A stretch of DNA of 47,186 nucleotides from positions 1 to 47,186 of the forward strand of contig JAJDVH010000125.1 of NCBI GenBank assembly GCA_022826185.1. The letters are read 5' to 3'. The notes below the pieces were generated by a model. That model was given only the letters and a program-made list of their open reading frames with translations. It had not been told where the DNA came from and searched no databases. Positions 24,467-33,730 of this stretch are shown here, piece by piece (the first letter of the stretch is position 1; every line of letters starts with the position of its first letter). The stretch is from Alphaproteobacteria bacterium (GTDB lineage: Bacteria > Pseudomonadota > Alphaproteobacteria > Bin95). Both the position numbers and the translations under genes were made by a program.

Positions 24467-25368
24467 GGATCGAGGGCGCCCGGCGGCGCATCGGCGCGGA
24501 GCGCCAGTCCGGCGTCGAAGCCGATTTCCCGGGCGTCGCCGGCGGGGCCGGAGCGGCAGACCTCCCGCATCTCCGCCCCGTCCGGCGTCAGCAGGCGGCC
24601 CCGAAGCACGAGCCCGCCGTCCTGCAACCGGGCGTAGGCCGCAATCGGCGTCCGGCAGGACCCGTCCAGCGCGGCAAGCAGGGCGCGCTCCGCCGCCACG
24701 CACGTCGAGGTCGGTCCGTGGTCGATGGCAGCCAGACGCACGCGCAACTCCGTATCCCCGGCGCGGCACTCGATGCCGACCGCGCCCTGCCCCGCCGCCG
24801 GCAACATGTCCTCTGCCGCAATCGGCGTTGCACTCTCAGCCATGCCGAGCCGCGCGAGGCCCGCCATCGCCAGGAAGGTCGCGTCGAACTCCCCGGCCCG
24901 CACCCGCTCCAGCCGCGTCCCGACATTGCCGCGGATGAGCGCCGGCACGAGGTCCGGGCGCCGGGCGAGCATCTGCGCCTGCCGCCGGAGCGAGGCCGTG
25001 CCGACGCGCGCGCCCGGCGGCAGCCCGGCCAGCGTTTGCGCACCGCCCGCCAGCCCGTCGCGGGGGTCGGCGCGCTCCAGCATCGCGGCCAGCACGAAAC
25101 CTTCCGGCAGGGCTGTCTCCAGGTCCTTCACGGAGTGGACGGCGGCGTCGATCCGCCCCTCTGCAAGCGCCGTTTCGATCTCTTTCGCGAACAGGCCCTT
25201 GCCGCCGATGTCGGCCAGCCGGCGGTCGCGAATCCAGTCGCCGGTCGTGCGGATCGTGACGATCTCGATATCGAGGTCCGGCTCGCGAGACTGCAATGTG
25301 GCGGCCGCCTCTTCCGCCTGCCGGAGAGCGAGCGGGCTGCCGCGCGTGCCGAGACGGATTTTCGCCAT
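24463..25368 (-). CDS. hemC: Hydroxymethylbilane synthase (porphobilinogen deaminase)
   Basis: A 301-residue HemC, complete. The N-terminus [20 protein letters not shown], the motif [20 protein letters not shown], the [15 protein letters not shown] stretch, the [12 protein letters not shown] segment and Cys238 in [13 protein letters not shown] (dipyrromethane cofactor attachment) are all present. It polymerises four porphobilinogen molecules to hydroxymethylbilane in the cytosol. The start ATG (25366-25368) is 84 bases from the divergent tsaD. It leads the operon hemC-hemD-mic60-like-hemY. Confidence 0.96.
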   Translation of the reverse strand: MAKIRLGTRGSPLALRQAEEAAATLQSREPDLDIEIVTIRTTGDWIRDRRLADIGGKGLFAKEIETALAEGRIDAAVHSVKDLETALPEGFVLAAMLERADPRDGLAGGAQTLAGLPPGARVGTASLRRQAQMLARRPDLVPALIRGNVGTRLERVRAGEFDATFLAMAGLARLGMAESATPIAAEDMLPAAGQGAVGIECRAGDTELRVRLAAIDHGPTSTCVAAERALLAALDGSCRTPIAAYARLQDGGLVLRGRLLTPDGAEMREVCRSGPAGDAREIGFDAGLALRADAPPGALDP

Positions 25369-25415
25369 GGCCAGCGAGTTACCCGTTCTGGCCCCTCGGC
25401 GCAATCCGCCGCCGC

Positions 25416-25443
25416 TTGCGCGAGCGGACGGCGCCTGTATCGT
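25416..25443 (+). promoter_or_regulatory. Possible tsaD promoter
   Basis: TTGCGC (25416-25421), a 16-base spacer and TATCGT (25438-25443) lie just before tsaD in the divergent hemC/tsaD gap. The predicted transcription start would fall almost at the tsaD ATG, so the message would be nearly leaderless. Weak match. Confidence 0.25.
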
Positions 25444-25452
25444 CCTGCCGCC

Positions 25453-26484
25453 ATGCGGGTTCTCGGCATCGAAACGAGTTGCGACGAGACGGCGGCGGCC
25501 GTGGTGGACGCCGACCGGAGCATCCTGGCCGAACGGCTGCTGTCGCAGACCCGCGAACATGCGCCTTATGGCGGCGTCGTGCCCGAGATCGCGGCCCGCG
25601 CCCATCTCGACCATCTCGACCGGCTGGTGGCGGAGACGATGGCGGAGGCGGGCCTCGGCTTCGGCGACCTCGACGGCATCGCCGCCGCCGCCGGGCCGGG
25701 CCTGATCGGCGGGCTGCTGGTGGGCGCGACCGCGGCGAAGGCGATGGCGCTCGCGAGCGGGCGGCCTTTCCTCGCGGTCAACCATCTGGAAGCGCACGCG
25801 CTCACCGCGCGGCTCACCGACGGGCTCGACTTCCCCTATCTGCTGCTGCTGGTCTCCGGCGGGCACACGCAATTGGTGGCGGTGGAAGGCGTCGGTTGCT
25901 ACCGGCTTTACGGCGAGACCGAGGACGACGCGCTGGGCGAAGCCTTCGACAAGGCCGCGCGGCTGCTGGGGCTCGGATTTCCGGGCGGCCCGGCGGTAGA
26001 GAAGGCGGCGGAGGCGGGCGATCCGGCGCGGTTCCGCCTGCCCCGGCCGCTCGCCGGACGGCCCGGCGCCGGCTTCTCCTTCTCCGGCCTGAAGACCGCG
26101 CTCCGCCGCGCCGCCGAGGCGCTGCCCGCGCCCGGCCAACAGGACATCGCCGACCTCGCCGCCTCGTTCCAGGCCGCCGCCGCCGACACGCTGGCCGACC
26201 GCACCGGCAATGCCGCCGCCATGTTCCGGTCCGAATACCCGGCGGGCCGCGCGCTCGTCGCCGCGGGCGGGGTGGCGGCCAACCGCAGCCTCCGCGCCCG
26301 TCTGGAGCGGGTAGCGGCCAAGCACGGTCTTGAGTTCATCGCCCCGCCGCCGCGCCTCTGCACCGACAACGCCGCGATGGTCGCCTGGGCGGGGCTGGAG
26401 CGGCTGAGACTGGGCGGGCGCGACGGCCTCGACTTCCGGCCCCGGCCGCGCTGGCCGCTCGCATCCGCGAACGGCGCGCCATGA
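25453..26484 (+). CDS. tsaD: tRNA N6-adenosine threonylcarbamoyltransferase
   Basis: A 343-residue Tsa[21 protein letters not shown] is the diagnostic N-terminus. Metal ligands His111 and His115 lie in [14 protein letters not shown] follows, and [19 protein letters not shown] with [10 protein letters not shown] and the late [12 protein letters not shown] are conserved. It transfers the threonylcarbamoyl group to A37 of ANN-decoding tRNAs in the TsaB-TsaD-TsaE pathway. The start follows from the family N-terminus; the open frame extends antisense through hemC but is not coding there. It overlaps gpsA by four bases (ATGA). Confidence 0.97.
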   Translation: MRVLGIETSCDETAAAVVDADRSILAERLLSQTREHAPYGGVVPEIAARAHLDHLDRLVAETMAEAGLGFGDLDGIAAAAGPGLIGGLLVGATAAKAMALASGRPFLAVNHLEAHALTARLTDGLDFPYLLLLVSGGHTQLVAVEGVGCYRLYGETEDDALGEAFDKAARLLGLGFPGGPAVEKAAEAGDPARFRLPRPLAGRPGAGFSFSGLKTALRRAAEALPAPGQQDIADLAASFQAAAADTLADRTGNAAAMFRSEYPAGRALVAAGGVAANRSLRARLERVAAKHGLEFIAPPPRLCTDNAAMVAWAGLERLRLGGRDGLDFRPRPRWPLASANGAP

Positions 26485-27335
26485 TGGTCGGCGTGCTGGG
26501 CGCGGGCGCATGGGGCCGCGCGCTCGCGAAAACGGCAGAGCGCGCGGGGCACGGCGTCACGCTCTGGAGCCGGGCCGACGGCGACCGGCGCTTCGAGACC
26601 GCCGCCTCGGCCGAGGTCGTGGTGCTGGCGGTCCCGGCCCAGGCCATGACCGAGCTGGCGGACCGGCTCGACCCCGGAATGGCGCGCGGCGCGCTGGTGA
26701 TCGCCGCCAAGGGCCTGGAGCGCGGCACCGGCCGGCTGATGAGCGAGGTGCTCGGCTCCGGCTTCGCCGCAGGCGCGCTTTCCGGCCCCAATTTCGCCGC
26801 CGAGGTCGCAGCCGGCCTGCCGACGGCGGCCGTGCTGGCCGGCGGGCCGCAAGCGGCTTTCGCCACGAGCGGCTTCCGCGTCTATGAGAGCCGCGATGTC
26901 GTCGGCGTGCAGCTTTGCGGGGCGCTGAAGAACGTCATCGCCATCGCGGCGGGGATTACCGAGGGACGCCGGCTCGGCGAGAACGCCCGCGCCGCGCTGG
27001 TGACGCGGGGCCTCGCGGAAATCCGCCGCCTCGTCATCGCCGAGGGCGGCGAGGCGGAGACCGTCGCCGGGCTGGCCGGCCTCGGCGACCTGATGCTGAC
27101 CGCGACCAGCCCCACTTCCCGGAACTATGCCTACGGCGCGGCGCTGGGCAGGGGCGAGCCGCCGCCGGCCGCGCTTGCGGAAGGCGCGACCACGGCCGAG
27201 CCCGCCCTGCTCCGTGCGGCGCGCGCCGGCGTGGAGTTGCCGATAGCAGCGGCCGTCGCGGATATTGTCGCGGGGCGCGTCGATATCGAATCCGCCATGA
27301 AGCGGCTGCTCGCCCGCCCCGCCGGCCGCGAATAA
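26481..27335 (+). CDS. gpsA: Glycerol-3-phosphate dehydrogenase [NAD(P)+]
   Basis: A 284-residue Gps[14 protein letters not shown] is the Rossmann loop, LAVPAQAM the second nucleotide-binding part, [20 protein letters not shown] and [14 protein letters not shown] the active-site region with the catalytic Lys, and [20 protein letters not shown] the substrate loop. At 284 residues it is shorter than the usual 320-340, mainly because the segment between strands 2 and 3 is trimmed ([20 protein letters not shown]), but all catalytic parts remain. It makes glycerol-3-phosphate for phospholipids. Coupled to tsaD. Confidence 0.94.
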   Translation: MMVGVLGAGAWGRALAKTAERAGHGVTLWSRADGDRRFETAASAEVVVLAVPAQAMTELADRLDPGMARGALVIAAKGLERGTGRLMSEVLGSGFAAGALSGPNFAAEVAAGLPTAAVLAGGPQAAFATSGFRVYESRDVVGVQLCGALKNVIAIAAGITEGRRLGENARAALVTRGLAEIRRLVIAEGGEAETVAGLAGLGDLMLTATSPTSRNYAYGAALGRGEPPPAALAEGATTAEPALLRAARAGVELPIAAAVADIVAGRVDIESAMKRLLARPAGRE

Positions 27336-27361
27336 CCGGACATGGAAGAGGAAACCGCCCG

Positions 27362-27775
27362 ATGAATTACTGGCTGTTCAAGAGCGAGCCCGGCGCCTGG
27401 TCGTGGCAGGACCAGGTGGAGGCCGGCACGGCGGAGTGGGACGGCGTGCGCAACTACCAGGCCGCCAACAACATGAAGGCGATGAAGGTCGGCGACCGGG
27501 GCTTCTTCTACCACTCGGTCGGCGAGCGGGCGATTGTCGGCACGGTCGAGGTGGTGAAGGAATACTACCCCGACCCGACGGACGCCTCGGGCCGCTTCGG
27601 CATGGTGGATGTGCGCGCCGTCGAGAGCGCGGCCCGCCCGGTGACGCTCGCGGAGATCAAGGCCGACCCCGATTTCGCCGAACTTCCGCTCGTGCGCCAG
27701 TCGCGGCTGTCCGTCTCGCCGGTGCCGGCCCCGCTCTGGGCCAAGCTCTGCGCGATGGCCGGCGTCTCCGGCTGA
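27362..27775 (+). CDS. EVE-domain protein
   Basis: A 137-residue single EVE domain (PUA-like fold). MNYWLFKSEPGAWSWQDQV and WDGVRNYQAANNMKAMKVGD, GFFYHSV and VGTVEVVKEYYPD are diagnostic. The family binds modified bases in RNA or DNA; the bacterial chromosomal version near gpsA is common in alphaproteobacteria but its target is not established. The start follows an AAGAGGAAA purine stretch 26 bases after gpsA. Confidence 0.94.
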   Translation: MNYWLFKSEPGAWSWQDQVEAGTAEWDGVRNYQAANNMKAMKVGDRGFFYHSVGERAIVGTVEVVKEYYPDPTDASGRFGMVDVRAVESAARPVTLAEIKADPDFAELPLVRQSRLSVSPVPAPLWAKLCAMAGVSG

Positions 27776-27786
27776 CCCGCCGGCGC

Positions 27787-28662
27787 ATGGGCTGGCTCGA
27801 CCGAATCGCGGAGTGCAACCGGCACGACCTGTCCGGTTTCCTGCCCTTCGAGGTCGAGGGCAGGCGGATCGGCTGGGTCCGCCGCAGCCTGTGCGGGCAG
27901 CTGGCGGAACGACCGGAGGTCTTCGCCGTCACCGCCGAAGGGGCCGGCTTCGCGCCCGGCCTTGACACGCCCGGGCGGCGGAGTGCGGCGCTCGCCGATG
28001 TCGTCCGCGAATGGCACGGAAGCGGCCTGCTGCGCCGGGTCAGCGGGGAACTGCTTGCCGTCGGCGCGAGCCTCGCGGAGCCGCCGCTCTTCCTGATCGA
28101 CCGCTCCGCCGTGCAGGCCTTCTGCTTCAGCGCGGTGGGCGTGCATGTCAACGGCTATGTGCGCCGCGATGACGGCCTGCATGTCTGGATCGCCGAGCGC
28201 GCCGCCGGGCGCCACAGCTATCCGGGCATGCTCGACAACATGGTCGCCGGCGGGCAGCCGGCCGGCCTCTCGCTGATGGAGAATGTCGTCAAGGAAGCGG
28301 GCGAGGAGGCCGGCATCCCCTCTGCGCTCGCCGGGACCGCGCGCTCCGCCGGCGCCGTCACCTACTGCCTGGAGACCGAAGCGGGCCTGCGCCCGGACAT
28401 CCTCTATGTGTACGACCTCCAACTCCCCGCCGGCTTCCAGCCGCGCAACAGCGATGGCGAGGTTGCGCATTTCGAACTCTGGCCCGTATCGCGTCTGGCC
28501 GAAACCGTCCGCGACACCGCGCGGTTCAAGTTCAACTGCAATCTCGTCATCATCGACTTCCTCATCCGCTGGGGCGTTCTCGGCCCGGAAGAGCCGGACT
28601 ATGCCGCCATACTCGCCGGCCTCCGCCCCGCCCTGCCCATCGCCCCCTGGCGGTTGTGGTAG
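27787..28662 (+). CDS. DUF4743/NUDIX-domain hydrolase
   Basis: A 291-residue protein with an N-terminal DUF4743-type region (about residues 1-115, with LSGFLPFEVEGRRIGWVRRS) and a NUDIX domain. The Nudix helix is read in GGQPAGLSLMENVVKEAGEEAGI near residue 155-177, holding the REUxEExGU-like acidic residues (KEAGEEAG). The arrangement matches thiamine-pyrophosphokinase-related NUDIX proteins of plants, yeast and bacteria. It should hydrolyse a nucleoside-diphosphate-linked or similar pyrophosphate; substrate unknown. It starts 11 bases after the EVE gene. Confidence 0.9.
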   Translation: MGWLDRIAECNRHDLSGFLPFEVEGRRIGWVRRSLCGQLAERPEVFAVTAEGAGFAPGLDTPGRRSAALADVVREWHGSGLLRRVSGELLAVGASLAEPPLFLIDRSAVQAFCFSAVGVHVNGYVRRDDGLHVWIAERAAGRHSYPGMLDNMVAGGQPAGLSLMENVVKEAGEEAGIPSALAGTARSAGAVTYCLETEAGLRPDILYVYDLQLPAGFQPRNSDGEVAHFELWPVSRLAETVRDTARFKFNCNLVIIDFLIRWGVLGPEEPDYAAILAGLRPALPIAPWRLW

Positions 28663-28696
28663 GCTTTTTCCGGCACGGGCGAGGCGGGAGGCTCCG

Positions 28697-29590
28697 ATGG
28701 TCCACGAAGTCCTGAATGACGGTTTTCTCGAGGTCATCGACCCGGACGCCGCGCCGGAGCAGATTGGCAGCGGCTTCGATTTCACCGAGGGGCCCGTCTG
28801 GCATCCGCGCGAAAAGACGGTGGTCTTCTCCGACATGCCGGGCAACCGCATGCGCGTGTGGACCGAGGCCGGCGGCGTCGCCACCTTCCGCAAGCCGAGC
28901 AACATGGCGAACGGCAATGCCTACGACCTCGAAGGCCGGCTCGTCACCTGCGAGCACGCCACCAGCCGGGTGACGCGCACCGGCCATGACGGCGGCATCG
29001 AGGTGCTCGCCAGCCACTATGACGGCAGGGAACTGAACAGCCCGAACGACATCATCGTGGCCTCCGACGGCGCAATAATCTTCACCGATCCGGGCTTCGG
29101 CCGCATGGCCTATTACGGCGTCGAGCGCGATGCCGAACTGGACTTCCGCGGCGTTTACCGGCTGGAAGCGAGCGGCGGCGAGCCGCGCCTGCTCGCCTCC
29201 GATTTCGACCAGCCGAACGGCCTCTGCCTCTCGCTTGACGAGAAGCGGCTCTGGATCAACGACACCATGCGCGGCCATATCCGCGTCTTCGATGTCGGGG
29301 CCGACGGCGCGCTCTCGGCCGGCCGCGTCTGGGCGGAGGTTACCGGCGAGGGGCCCGGCGCGCCCGACGGCATGAAGATCGACGCGGAAGAGCGTATCTA
29401 CTGCACCGGCCCCGGCCCCGGCATCCACGTCTTCGCCCGCGATGCCACACCGCTGGGCGTCATCCGCATCCCGGAAGGCGTTGCCAATTTCTGCTTCGGC
29501 GGCGAAGACATGCGCACCCTCTTCGTAACCGCCTCCACCTCGCTTTACCGGGTGCCGCTGCGCGCTGCGGGGCCGGAATTGCGGTTCTGA
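28697..29590 (+). CDS. SMP-30/gluconolactonase-family protein
   Basis: A 297-residue six-bladed beta-propeller lactonase. The metal-binding positions are visible in FTEGPVWHP (Glu near residue 30), LNSPNDIIVASDGAIIFTDP (Asn-Asp) and the later PNGLCLSLDEKRLWINDT and APDGMKIDAEERIYCTG segments. Ca-dependent lactonases of this family hydrolyse aldono-lactones, and many relatives have other lactone substrates. No signal peptide is seen. A GGCGGGAGG site precedes the start. Last gene of the run from tsaD. Confidence 0.92.
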   Translation: MVHEVLNDGFLEVIDPDAAPEQIGSGFDFTEGPVWHPREKTVVFSDMPGNRMRVWTEAGGVATFRKPSNMANGNAYDLEGRLVTCEHATSRVTRTGHDGGIEVLASHYDGRELNSPNDIIVASDGAIIFTDPGFGRMAYYGVERDAELDFRGVYRLEASGGEPRLLASDFDQPNGLCLSLDEKRLWINDTMRGHIRVFDVGADGALSAGRVWAEVTGEGPGAPDGMKIDAEERIYCTGPGPGIHVFARDATPLGVIRIPEGVANFCFGGEDMRTLFVTASTSLYRVPLRAAGPELRF

Positions 29591-29654
29591 GGCGGGGCCG
29601 GACCGCCGGGGATAACGGGCAGGAAAGCACGCAACGACCACGTATAGCGGCAGA

Positions 29655-30164
29655 ATGAAGCCCACCGTCTATATCGATACTTCCGTCGTCAGCTACCTCA
29701 CGGCCCGGCCTTCCCGCGATCTCATAATCGCCGCCTATCAACAGGTTACGCGCGAATGGTGGGAATCGGCCGGCGACCGCTTTTCCCTTGCCGCTTCCGC
29801 TCTCGTTCGCGAGGAAGCCGCCCGGGGAGACCCCGGAGCCGCCCGCGCCCGGCTACAGGCCCTTGAGGGCATAGCGCTTCTCCAGGTGACGCAGGACGCA
29901 AGGCGCCTCGCAAGGAGCCTTCTGGCTATTGGCCTTATCCCCCGAACCGCCGCCATCGATGCTCTGCATATTGCGGTAGCCGCTGCCCACGGTCTCGATT
30001 ATCTGGTAACTTGGAATTTCCGGCATATCGCCAATGTTGCGGTCCATACACAGCTTGAGCGGACTTGTCGGGACGCGGGTTACGAGCCGCCTGTCATGTG
30101 CTCGCCGCATCAACTTCTGGAGATCGGCCATGGCGACCTGGAAACCCGACTCCGTGATTGCTGA
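29655..30164 (+). CDS. PIN-domain protein (VapC-like toxin)
   Basis: A 169-residue PIN domain. The acidic metal-binding set is visible: Asp8 in VYIDTSVVSYL, Glu residues in LVREEAARGD, and Asp in AAIDALHIAVAAAHGLDYLV, followed by TWNFRHIAN, a frequent PIN ending. PIN toxins cleave RNA. Unlike classic vapBC, the small partner follows rather than precedes it, overlapping by 35 bases. Such PIN-plus-small-protein pairs are widespread, though the partner's role is inferred. Confidence 0.88.
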   Translation: MKPTVYIDTSVVSYLTARPSRDLIIAAYQQVTREWWESAGDRFSLAASALVREEAARGDPGAARARLQALEGIALLQVTQDARRLARSLLAIGLIPRTAAIDALHIAVAAAHGLDYLVTWNFRHIANVAVHTQLERTCRDAGYEPPVMCSPHQLLEIGHGDLETRLRDC

Positions 30165-30318
30165 AGTCCGGGCCGTCAAGGATGCGTATGCGGCGGAATT
30201 CGACTTCGATATAGACGCGATCTGCGACCACCTCGCCGCAGTGGAGAAGGCTTCGGGGCGGACCTATGTCTCCTATCCGCCGCGCCGGGTTGCCGTTGAA
30301 ACTACAGACGGCGAGTAA
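30130..30318 (+). CDS. Small protein overlapping the PIN gene, probable antitoxin
   Basis: A 62-residue protein, MATWKPDSVIAEVRAVKDAY then AAEFDFDIDAICDHLAAVEK, ending SYPPRRVAVETTDGE. The pattern (EVRxVxDxxAxxFxxDxxAI and a terminal PPRR) recurs in small proteins placed just after PIN genes. ATG 30130 lies within the PIN gene's last codons, so translation is coupled. It has no obvious DNA-binding fold. It probably binds the PIN protein through its C-terminal Pro/Arg-rich segment; this is inference. Confidence 0.75.
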   Translation: MATWKPDSVIAEVRAVKDAYAAEFDFDIDAICDHLAAVEKASGRTYVSYPPRRVAVETTDGE

Positions 30319-30346
30319 ACGAGCGGCCGTGACACGGACGCCCGGG

Positions 30347-31243
30347 TCAGGGTGCGCGGACGAGGGCGGCGGCCTGGGCGGCGGAGAAGGCTTCGGCGCG
30401 GCCGCAGAACTGGCAGACCATCTCCAGCGAGCCGTCTTCCCGGCGCAGATCGTCCGTCTCGCCGGCGGAGAGCGCGCGGAGCACGGTTTCCATCCGCGCC
30501 CGGCCGCCGCAGCGGCAGCCGTCGCGGAGCGGGCGCTGGGGATCGACGCGCAGCTCGTCGCGGTGGAAGAGGCGTAGCAGCAGCGCATCGCCCGGCAGGG
30601 CGGGGTTCAGCAGCTCGTCCGGTCCGACGGTCTGCATGTAATGGCCGAGCCGGGTCCAGAGCTCGCCGGTTTCCTCCGACGGGTCCGGCTGTTCGTCCGG
30701 CAGCCGCTGGAGCATCAGCGCCGCCGCCCGCCAGTCGCCGCTGCGCCGGCCGCAGGCGGCCGCCAGGCAGGTGTCGATCTGCTCCGACTGGCGGAAATAG
30801 TGCAGCACGGAGGCAGTCAGGCCGCCTTCCGCCAGTTCGACCACGCCCTGGTAGCGCTCGCCGCCGTCCGCGGGGTCGAAGGTGAACGCCAGATAGCCGG
30901 ACCCGAAGGGCGCGCCGCCGGGCCCGTTCGAAGACGTATCGCCGTCGAAGCCCGCGAAGCCGCGCATGAGGCCGGAGGCGTCGATGTCCGCCACCAGCCG
31001 CCGGATCGGGCCCTTGCCCTCGACCTGGAGCGTGAAGATGCCGTCGGCCTTGAGCGATTGCGACAGCGCCGCAGCAATGGCCAGCGATTCGCCGAGCACC
31101 TCCGCCTGCGCGTCCGGATAGCCGTGCCGGTCGAGGATCTGCGCGACTTCCGGCCCGAGCCGCACGAGGCGGCCGCGCACCCTGGTGCCGCCGAGCCGGA
31201 AAGGGCGCACATAGTCGTCGCGAAACGCCGCCTGTCCGTCCAT
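30347..31243 (-). CDS. hslO: Redox-regulated chaperone Hsp33
   Basis: A 298-residue Hsp33. The N-terminal fold includes RGRLVRLGPEVAQILDRHGY and an ADGIFTLQVEGKGPIRRLVA stretch. The C-terminal redox switch has the zinc-binding cysteines Cys243 and Cys245 (CRCGG) and Cys277 and Cys280 (CQFCG), all present. On peroxide or hypochlorite with heat the zinc is released, the C-terminus unfolds and the holdase is activated. It lies 9 bases after argF and ends the argD-argF-hslO operon. Confidence 0.95.
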   Translation of the reverse strand: MDGQAAFRDDYVRPFRLGGTRVRGRLVRLGPEVAQILDRHGYPDAQAEVLGESLAIAAALSQSLKADGIFTLQVEGKGPIRRLVADIDASGLMRGFAGFDGDTSSNGPGGAPFGSGYLAFTFDPADGGERYQGVVELAEGGLTASVLHYFRQSEQIDTCLAAACGRRSGDWRAAALMLQRLPDEQPDPSEETGELWTRLGHYMQTVGPDELLNPALPGDALLLRLFHRDELRVDPQRPLRDGCRCGGRARMETVLRALSAGETDDLRREDGSLEMVCQFCGRAEAFSAAQAAALVRAP

Positions 31244-31252
31244 GCGCCGGCG

Positions 31253-32155
31253 CTACCGCCCGAGGCACCAGGCGAGGATGCCCTTCTGGGCGTGCAGCCG
31301 GTTTTCCGCCTCGTCCCAGACGACCGATTGCGGCCCGTCGATCACCGCGCCCGCCACCTCCTCGCCGCGATGCGCCGGCAGGCAGTGCAGGAAGATGGCG
31401 TCCGGCCGCGCCCGCGCCATCAGGCGTTCGTCCACCCGGTAGGGCGCGAGCAGATTGTGGCGGCTCTCTTCCTCGCCGTCGTTCATCGAGACCCAGACGT
31501 CGGTAACGACCGCATCCGCATTGCGCACGGCGGCGACCGGGTCGTCATGGACGCTTACCCGCGCGCCGTTCGCCTCCGCCCAGGCGAGCGCTTCCGCCGG
31601 CGGGCGGCGCTCCGGCGGGCAGCCGACGGCGAAATCGAAGTCGAAGCGCGCCGCGGCGTGAATCCAGCTCGTCGCGACATTGTTGCCGTCGCCGCTCCAG
31701 GCGATGCGCTTGCCGGCGATGGCGCCGCGCTGCTCCTCGAAGGTCATCACGTCCGCCATCAGCTGGCAGGGATGCGAGCGGTCCGTCAGGCCGTTGATGA
31801 CCGGCACTTCGGCATTTTCGGCAAGCTCGGTCAGCTTGTCGTGATTGTCGGTGCGGATCATGATCGCGTCGACATAGCGCGACAGCACCCTCGCCGTGTC
31901 CGCCCAGCTCTCGCCGCGCTTGACCTGGCTGTCCTGGCCCGAAAGCACGATGACATGCCCGCCGAGCTGGCGCATGGCGACCTCGAAGGAGACGCGCGTG
32001 CGGGTCGAGGGCTGCTCGAAGATCATGGCGAGCGTCCGGCCTTCGAGCGGACGCGCCGGGTCCCCCGCCTTGAAGGCGAGGGCCCGGTCGAGGATGCGGC
32101 GGAGCGAAGCCCCGTCGTAATCCTTGAGGTCCAGGAAGTGGCGCGGCGCGCTCAT
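31253..32155 (-). CDS. argF: Ornithine carbamoyltransferase
   Basis: A 300-residue OTCase. The carbamoyl-phosphate motif STRTRVSFE lies near residue 51, [11 protein letters not shown] near residue 130, and the ornithine/active-site motif [13 protein letters not shown] near residue 265 holds the catalytic Cys. It makes citrulline from ornithine and carbamoyl phosphate in arginine synthesis. It follows argD by five bases on the same strand. Confidence 0.97.
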   Translation of the reverse strand: MSAPRHFLDLKDYDGASLRRILDRALAFKAGDPARPLEGRTLAMIFEQPSTRTRVSFEVAMRQLGGHVIVLSGQDSQVKRGESWADTARVLSRYVDAIMIRTDNHDKLTELAENAEVPVINGLTDRSHPCQLMADVMTFEEQRGAIAGKRIAWSGDGNNVATSWIHAAARFDFDFAVGCPPERRPPAEALAWAEANGARVSVHDDPVAAVRNADAVVTDVWVSMNDGEEESRHNLLAPYRVDERLMARARPDAIFLHCLPAHRGEEVAGAVIDGPQSVVWDEAENRLHAQKGILAWCLGR

Positions 32156-32160
32156 GCCCC

Positions 32161-33342
32161 TCACGCAGCGGCGGCGGCGAATTCCCGGCAAGCGCCTTCG
32201 ACCATGCCGACCGCCTCGCCGACATGCGGGTCCCCGACGACCAGAGGCGGCAGCAGGCGCACGACATTCTCGCCCGCCGGCACCGCCAGCAGGCCCTGGC
32301 GGCGGAGCGCGCCGACGAACTCGCCATTGGCGGGGCCGACCCGGAGACCGACCATCATGCCGCTACCGCGCACTTCCAGGATCGTGTCCGGGTAGCGCGC
32401 CTTGAGCCCTTCCAGACGCCGGTGCAGGTCGGCCGCGCGGGCCTGCACGCCGTCGAGGAAGCCGTCCGCCAGCAGCGCGTCCAGCACGGCGTTGACCACG
32501 GCCGTCGCCAGCGGGTTGCCGCCGAAGGTCGAGCCGTGGGTGCCGGCGACCATGCCCGACGCCGCCTCTTCCGTCGCGAGGCAGGCGCCGACGGGGAAGC
32601 CGCCGCCGAGACCCTTGGCGAGCGCCATCACGTCCGGGCGGATGCCGGACCATTCATAGGCGAACAGCTTGCCGGTGCGGCCCATGCCGCACTGCACCTC
32701 GTCGAGGAACATGAGCAGGCCGAACTCGTCGCAGATCTCGCGCACGCCCTTCAGATAGTCGTCAGACATCGGACGGATGCCGCCCTCGCCCTGCACCGGC
32801 TCCACAAGGATGGCGCAGGTCTCGCCCGTGACGGCCGCGCGCAGCTCGTTGAGATTGCCGAAGGCCACCTGGTCGAAGCCCTCCGTCACCGGGCCGAAGC
32901 CCTTGTAGAGCTTCTCCTGGCCGGAGGCGGCGATGGAGGCGAGCGAGCGGCCGTGGAAGCAGCCCTCGACCGTGATGATGCGGAAGCGCTCCGGCTCGCC
33001 CTTGTCGGCATAGTGCTTGCGGACGAGCTTGATGCCGCACTCGATGGCCTCGAGGCCGGAATTGCAGAAGAAGACCGTGTCCGCGAAGCTGTTCTCGGTC
33101 AGTCGCCGCCCGGCTCGCTCCTGGTTCGGGATATTGTACAGGTTCGAGGTATGCCAGAGCCGGCCGGCCTGGTCCTGGAGCGCGGCGACAAGGCCGGGAT
33201 GGGCGTGGCCGAGAGCGGTCACGGCGATCCCGCCGCCGAAGTCCAGGAACCGCCGCCCGTCGGACGCGAAGAGGTAAGGGCCCTCGCCTTTCTCGAAAGC
33301 GATGTCCCGATCCCCGTAGGTCGGCATCAGGGGGGCGATCAC
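32161..33342 (-). CDS. argD: Acetylornithine aminotransferase
   Basis: A 393-residue class-III PLP aminotransferase. [37 protein letters not shown] and the PLP lysine in [12 protein letters not shown] are all seen, with the downstream [12 protein letters not shown]. It converts N-acetylglutamate semialdehyde to acetylornithine. I chose GTG 33340-33342 because AAGGAG lies eight bases upstream and the family starts at about [10 protein letters not shown]; an ATG at 33375 has no RBS and sits against a GC hairpin. The operon order argD-argF-hslO is typical of alphaproteobacteria. Confidence 0.94.
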   Translation of the reverse strand: MIAPLMPTYGDRDIAFEKGEGPYLFASDGRRFLDFGGGIAVTALGHAHPGLVAALQDQAGRLWHTSNLYNIPNQERAGRRLTENSFADTVFFCNSGLEAIECGIKLVRKHYADKGEPERFRIITVEGCFHGRSLASIAASGQEKLYKGFGPVTEGFDQVAFGNLNELRAAVTGETCAILVEPVQGEGGIRPMSDDYLKGVREICDEFGLLMFLDEVQCGMGRTGKLFAYEWSGIRPDVMALAKGLGGGFPVGACLATEEAASGMVAGTHGSTFGGNPLATAVVNAVLDALLADGFLDGVQARAADLHRRLEGLKARYPDTILEVRGSGMMVGLRVGPANGEFVGALRRQGLLAVPAGENVVRLLPPLVVGDPHVGEAVGMVEGACREFAAAAA

Positions 33343-33379
33343 GATCGGGTCTCCTTCGGATGGTTCTTCAAACATGCGT

Positions 33380-33400
33380 CCCCGCCGCAAGCCGGCGGGG
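33380..33400 (-). other. argD: GC-rich hairpin in the argD leader
   Basis: CCCCGCC (33380-33386) pairs with GGCGGGG (33394-33400) around a 7-base loop. It lies between the argD promoter-like sequence and the chosen GTG start. It could affect messenger stability or translation. Confidence 0.45.
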
Positions 33401-33406
33401 AAGCGC

Positions 33407-33437
33407 GCAATAGTGGTTGCCGGGCGCGGCTTGTCAA
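33407..33437 (-). promoter_or_regulatory. argD: Possible argD promoter
   Basis: Reading leftward, TTGACA (33432-33437) is perfect, followed after 19 bases by TATTGC (33407-33412); an alternative -10, CACTAT, gives 16 bases. It lies 65 bases upstream of the chosen argD start and just before the leader hairpin. Confidence 0.4.
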
Positions 33438-33730
33438 TGCCCCGGCGCGAGCGTGTCGTCAGCACGTGATGTGTCCGGTTCGGCTTCTCCACCGAGGAGG
33501 GACGCGGACGAACCGGACGGCATGGCTGCGGGAACGCAGGATGGAGACGCACGGGGACATGCCGGGCGGCTTCCATACCGTTGCGCTCCGCTCCCGCCCG
33601 GCGGGAGGGGGAAAACCGAACGCCCTCAATCTGGGTCCCGCATTGTGTGTCTTGGTATAAGAAATAAGAAGCACCCGCCGAGGCGGCGGGAAAAGCCGCC
33701 CGGAACGAGCACTGAGGGAGGTTGCGAGGC
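33438..33730. other. Intergenic region between argD and the alpha/beta hydrolase gene
   Basis: No gene is called here. GTCCGGTTCG (33473-33482) is exactly inverted at 33509-33518, forming a 10-bp stem with a 26-base loop that contains GAGGAGG. TATAAG at 33656-33661 is a possible -10 of a rightward promoter for the hydrolase, with a poor -35. A CCGCC-GA-GGCGG hairpin follows shortly after it. Confidence 0.4.
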
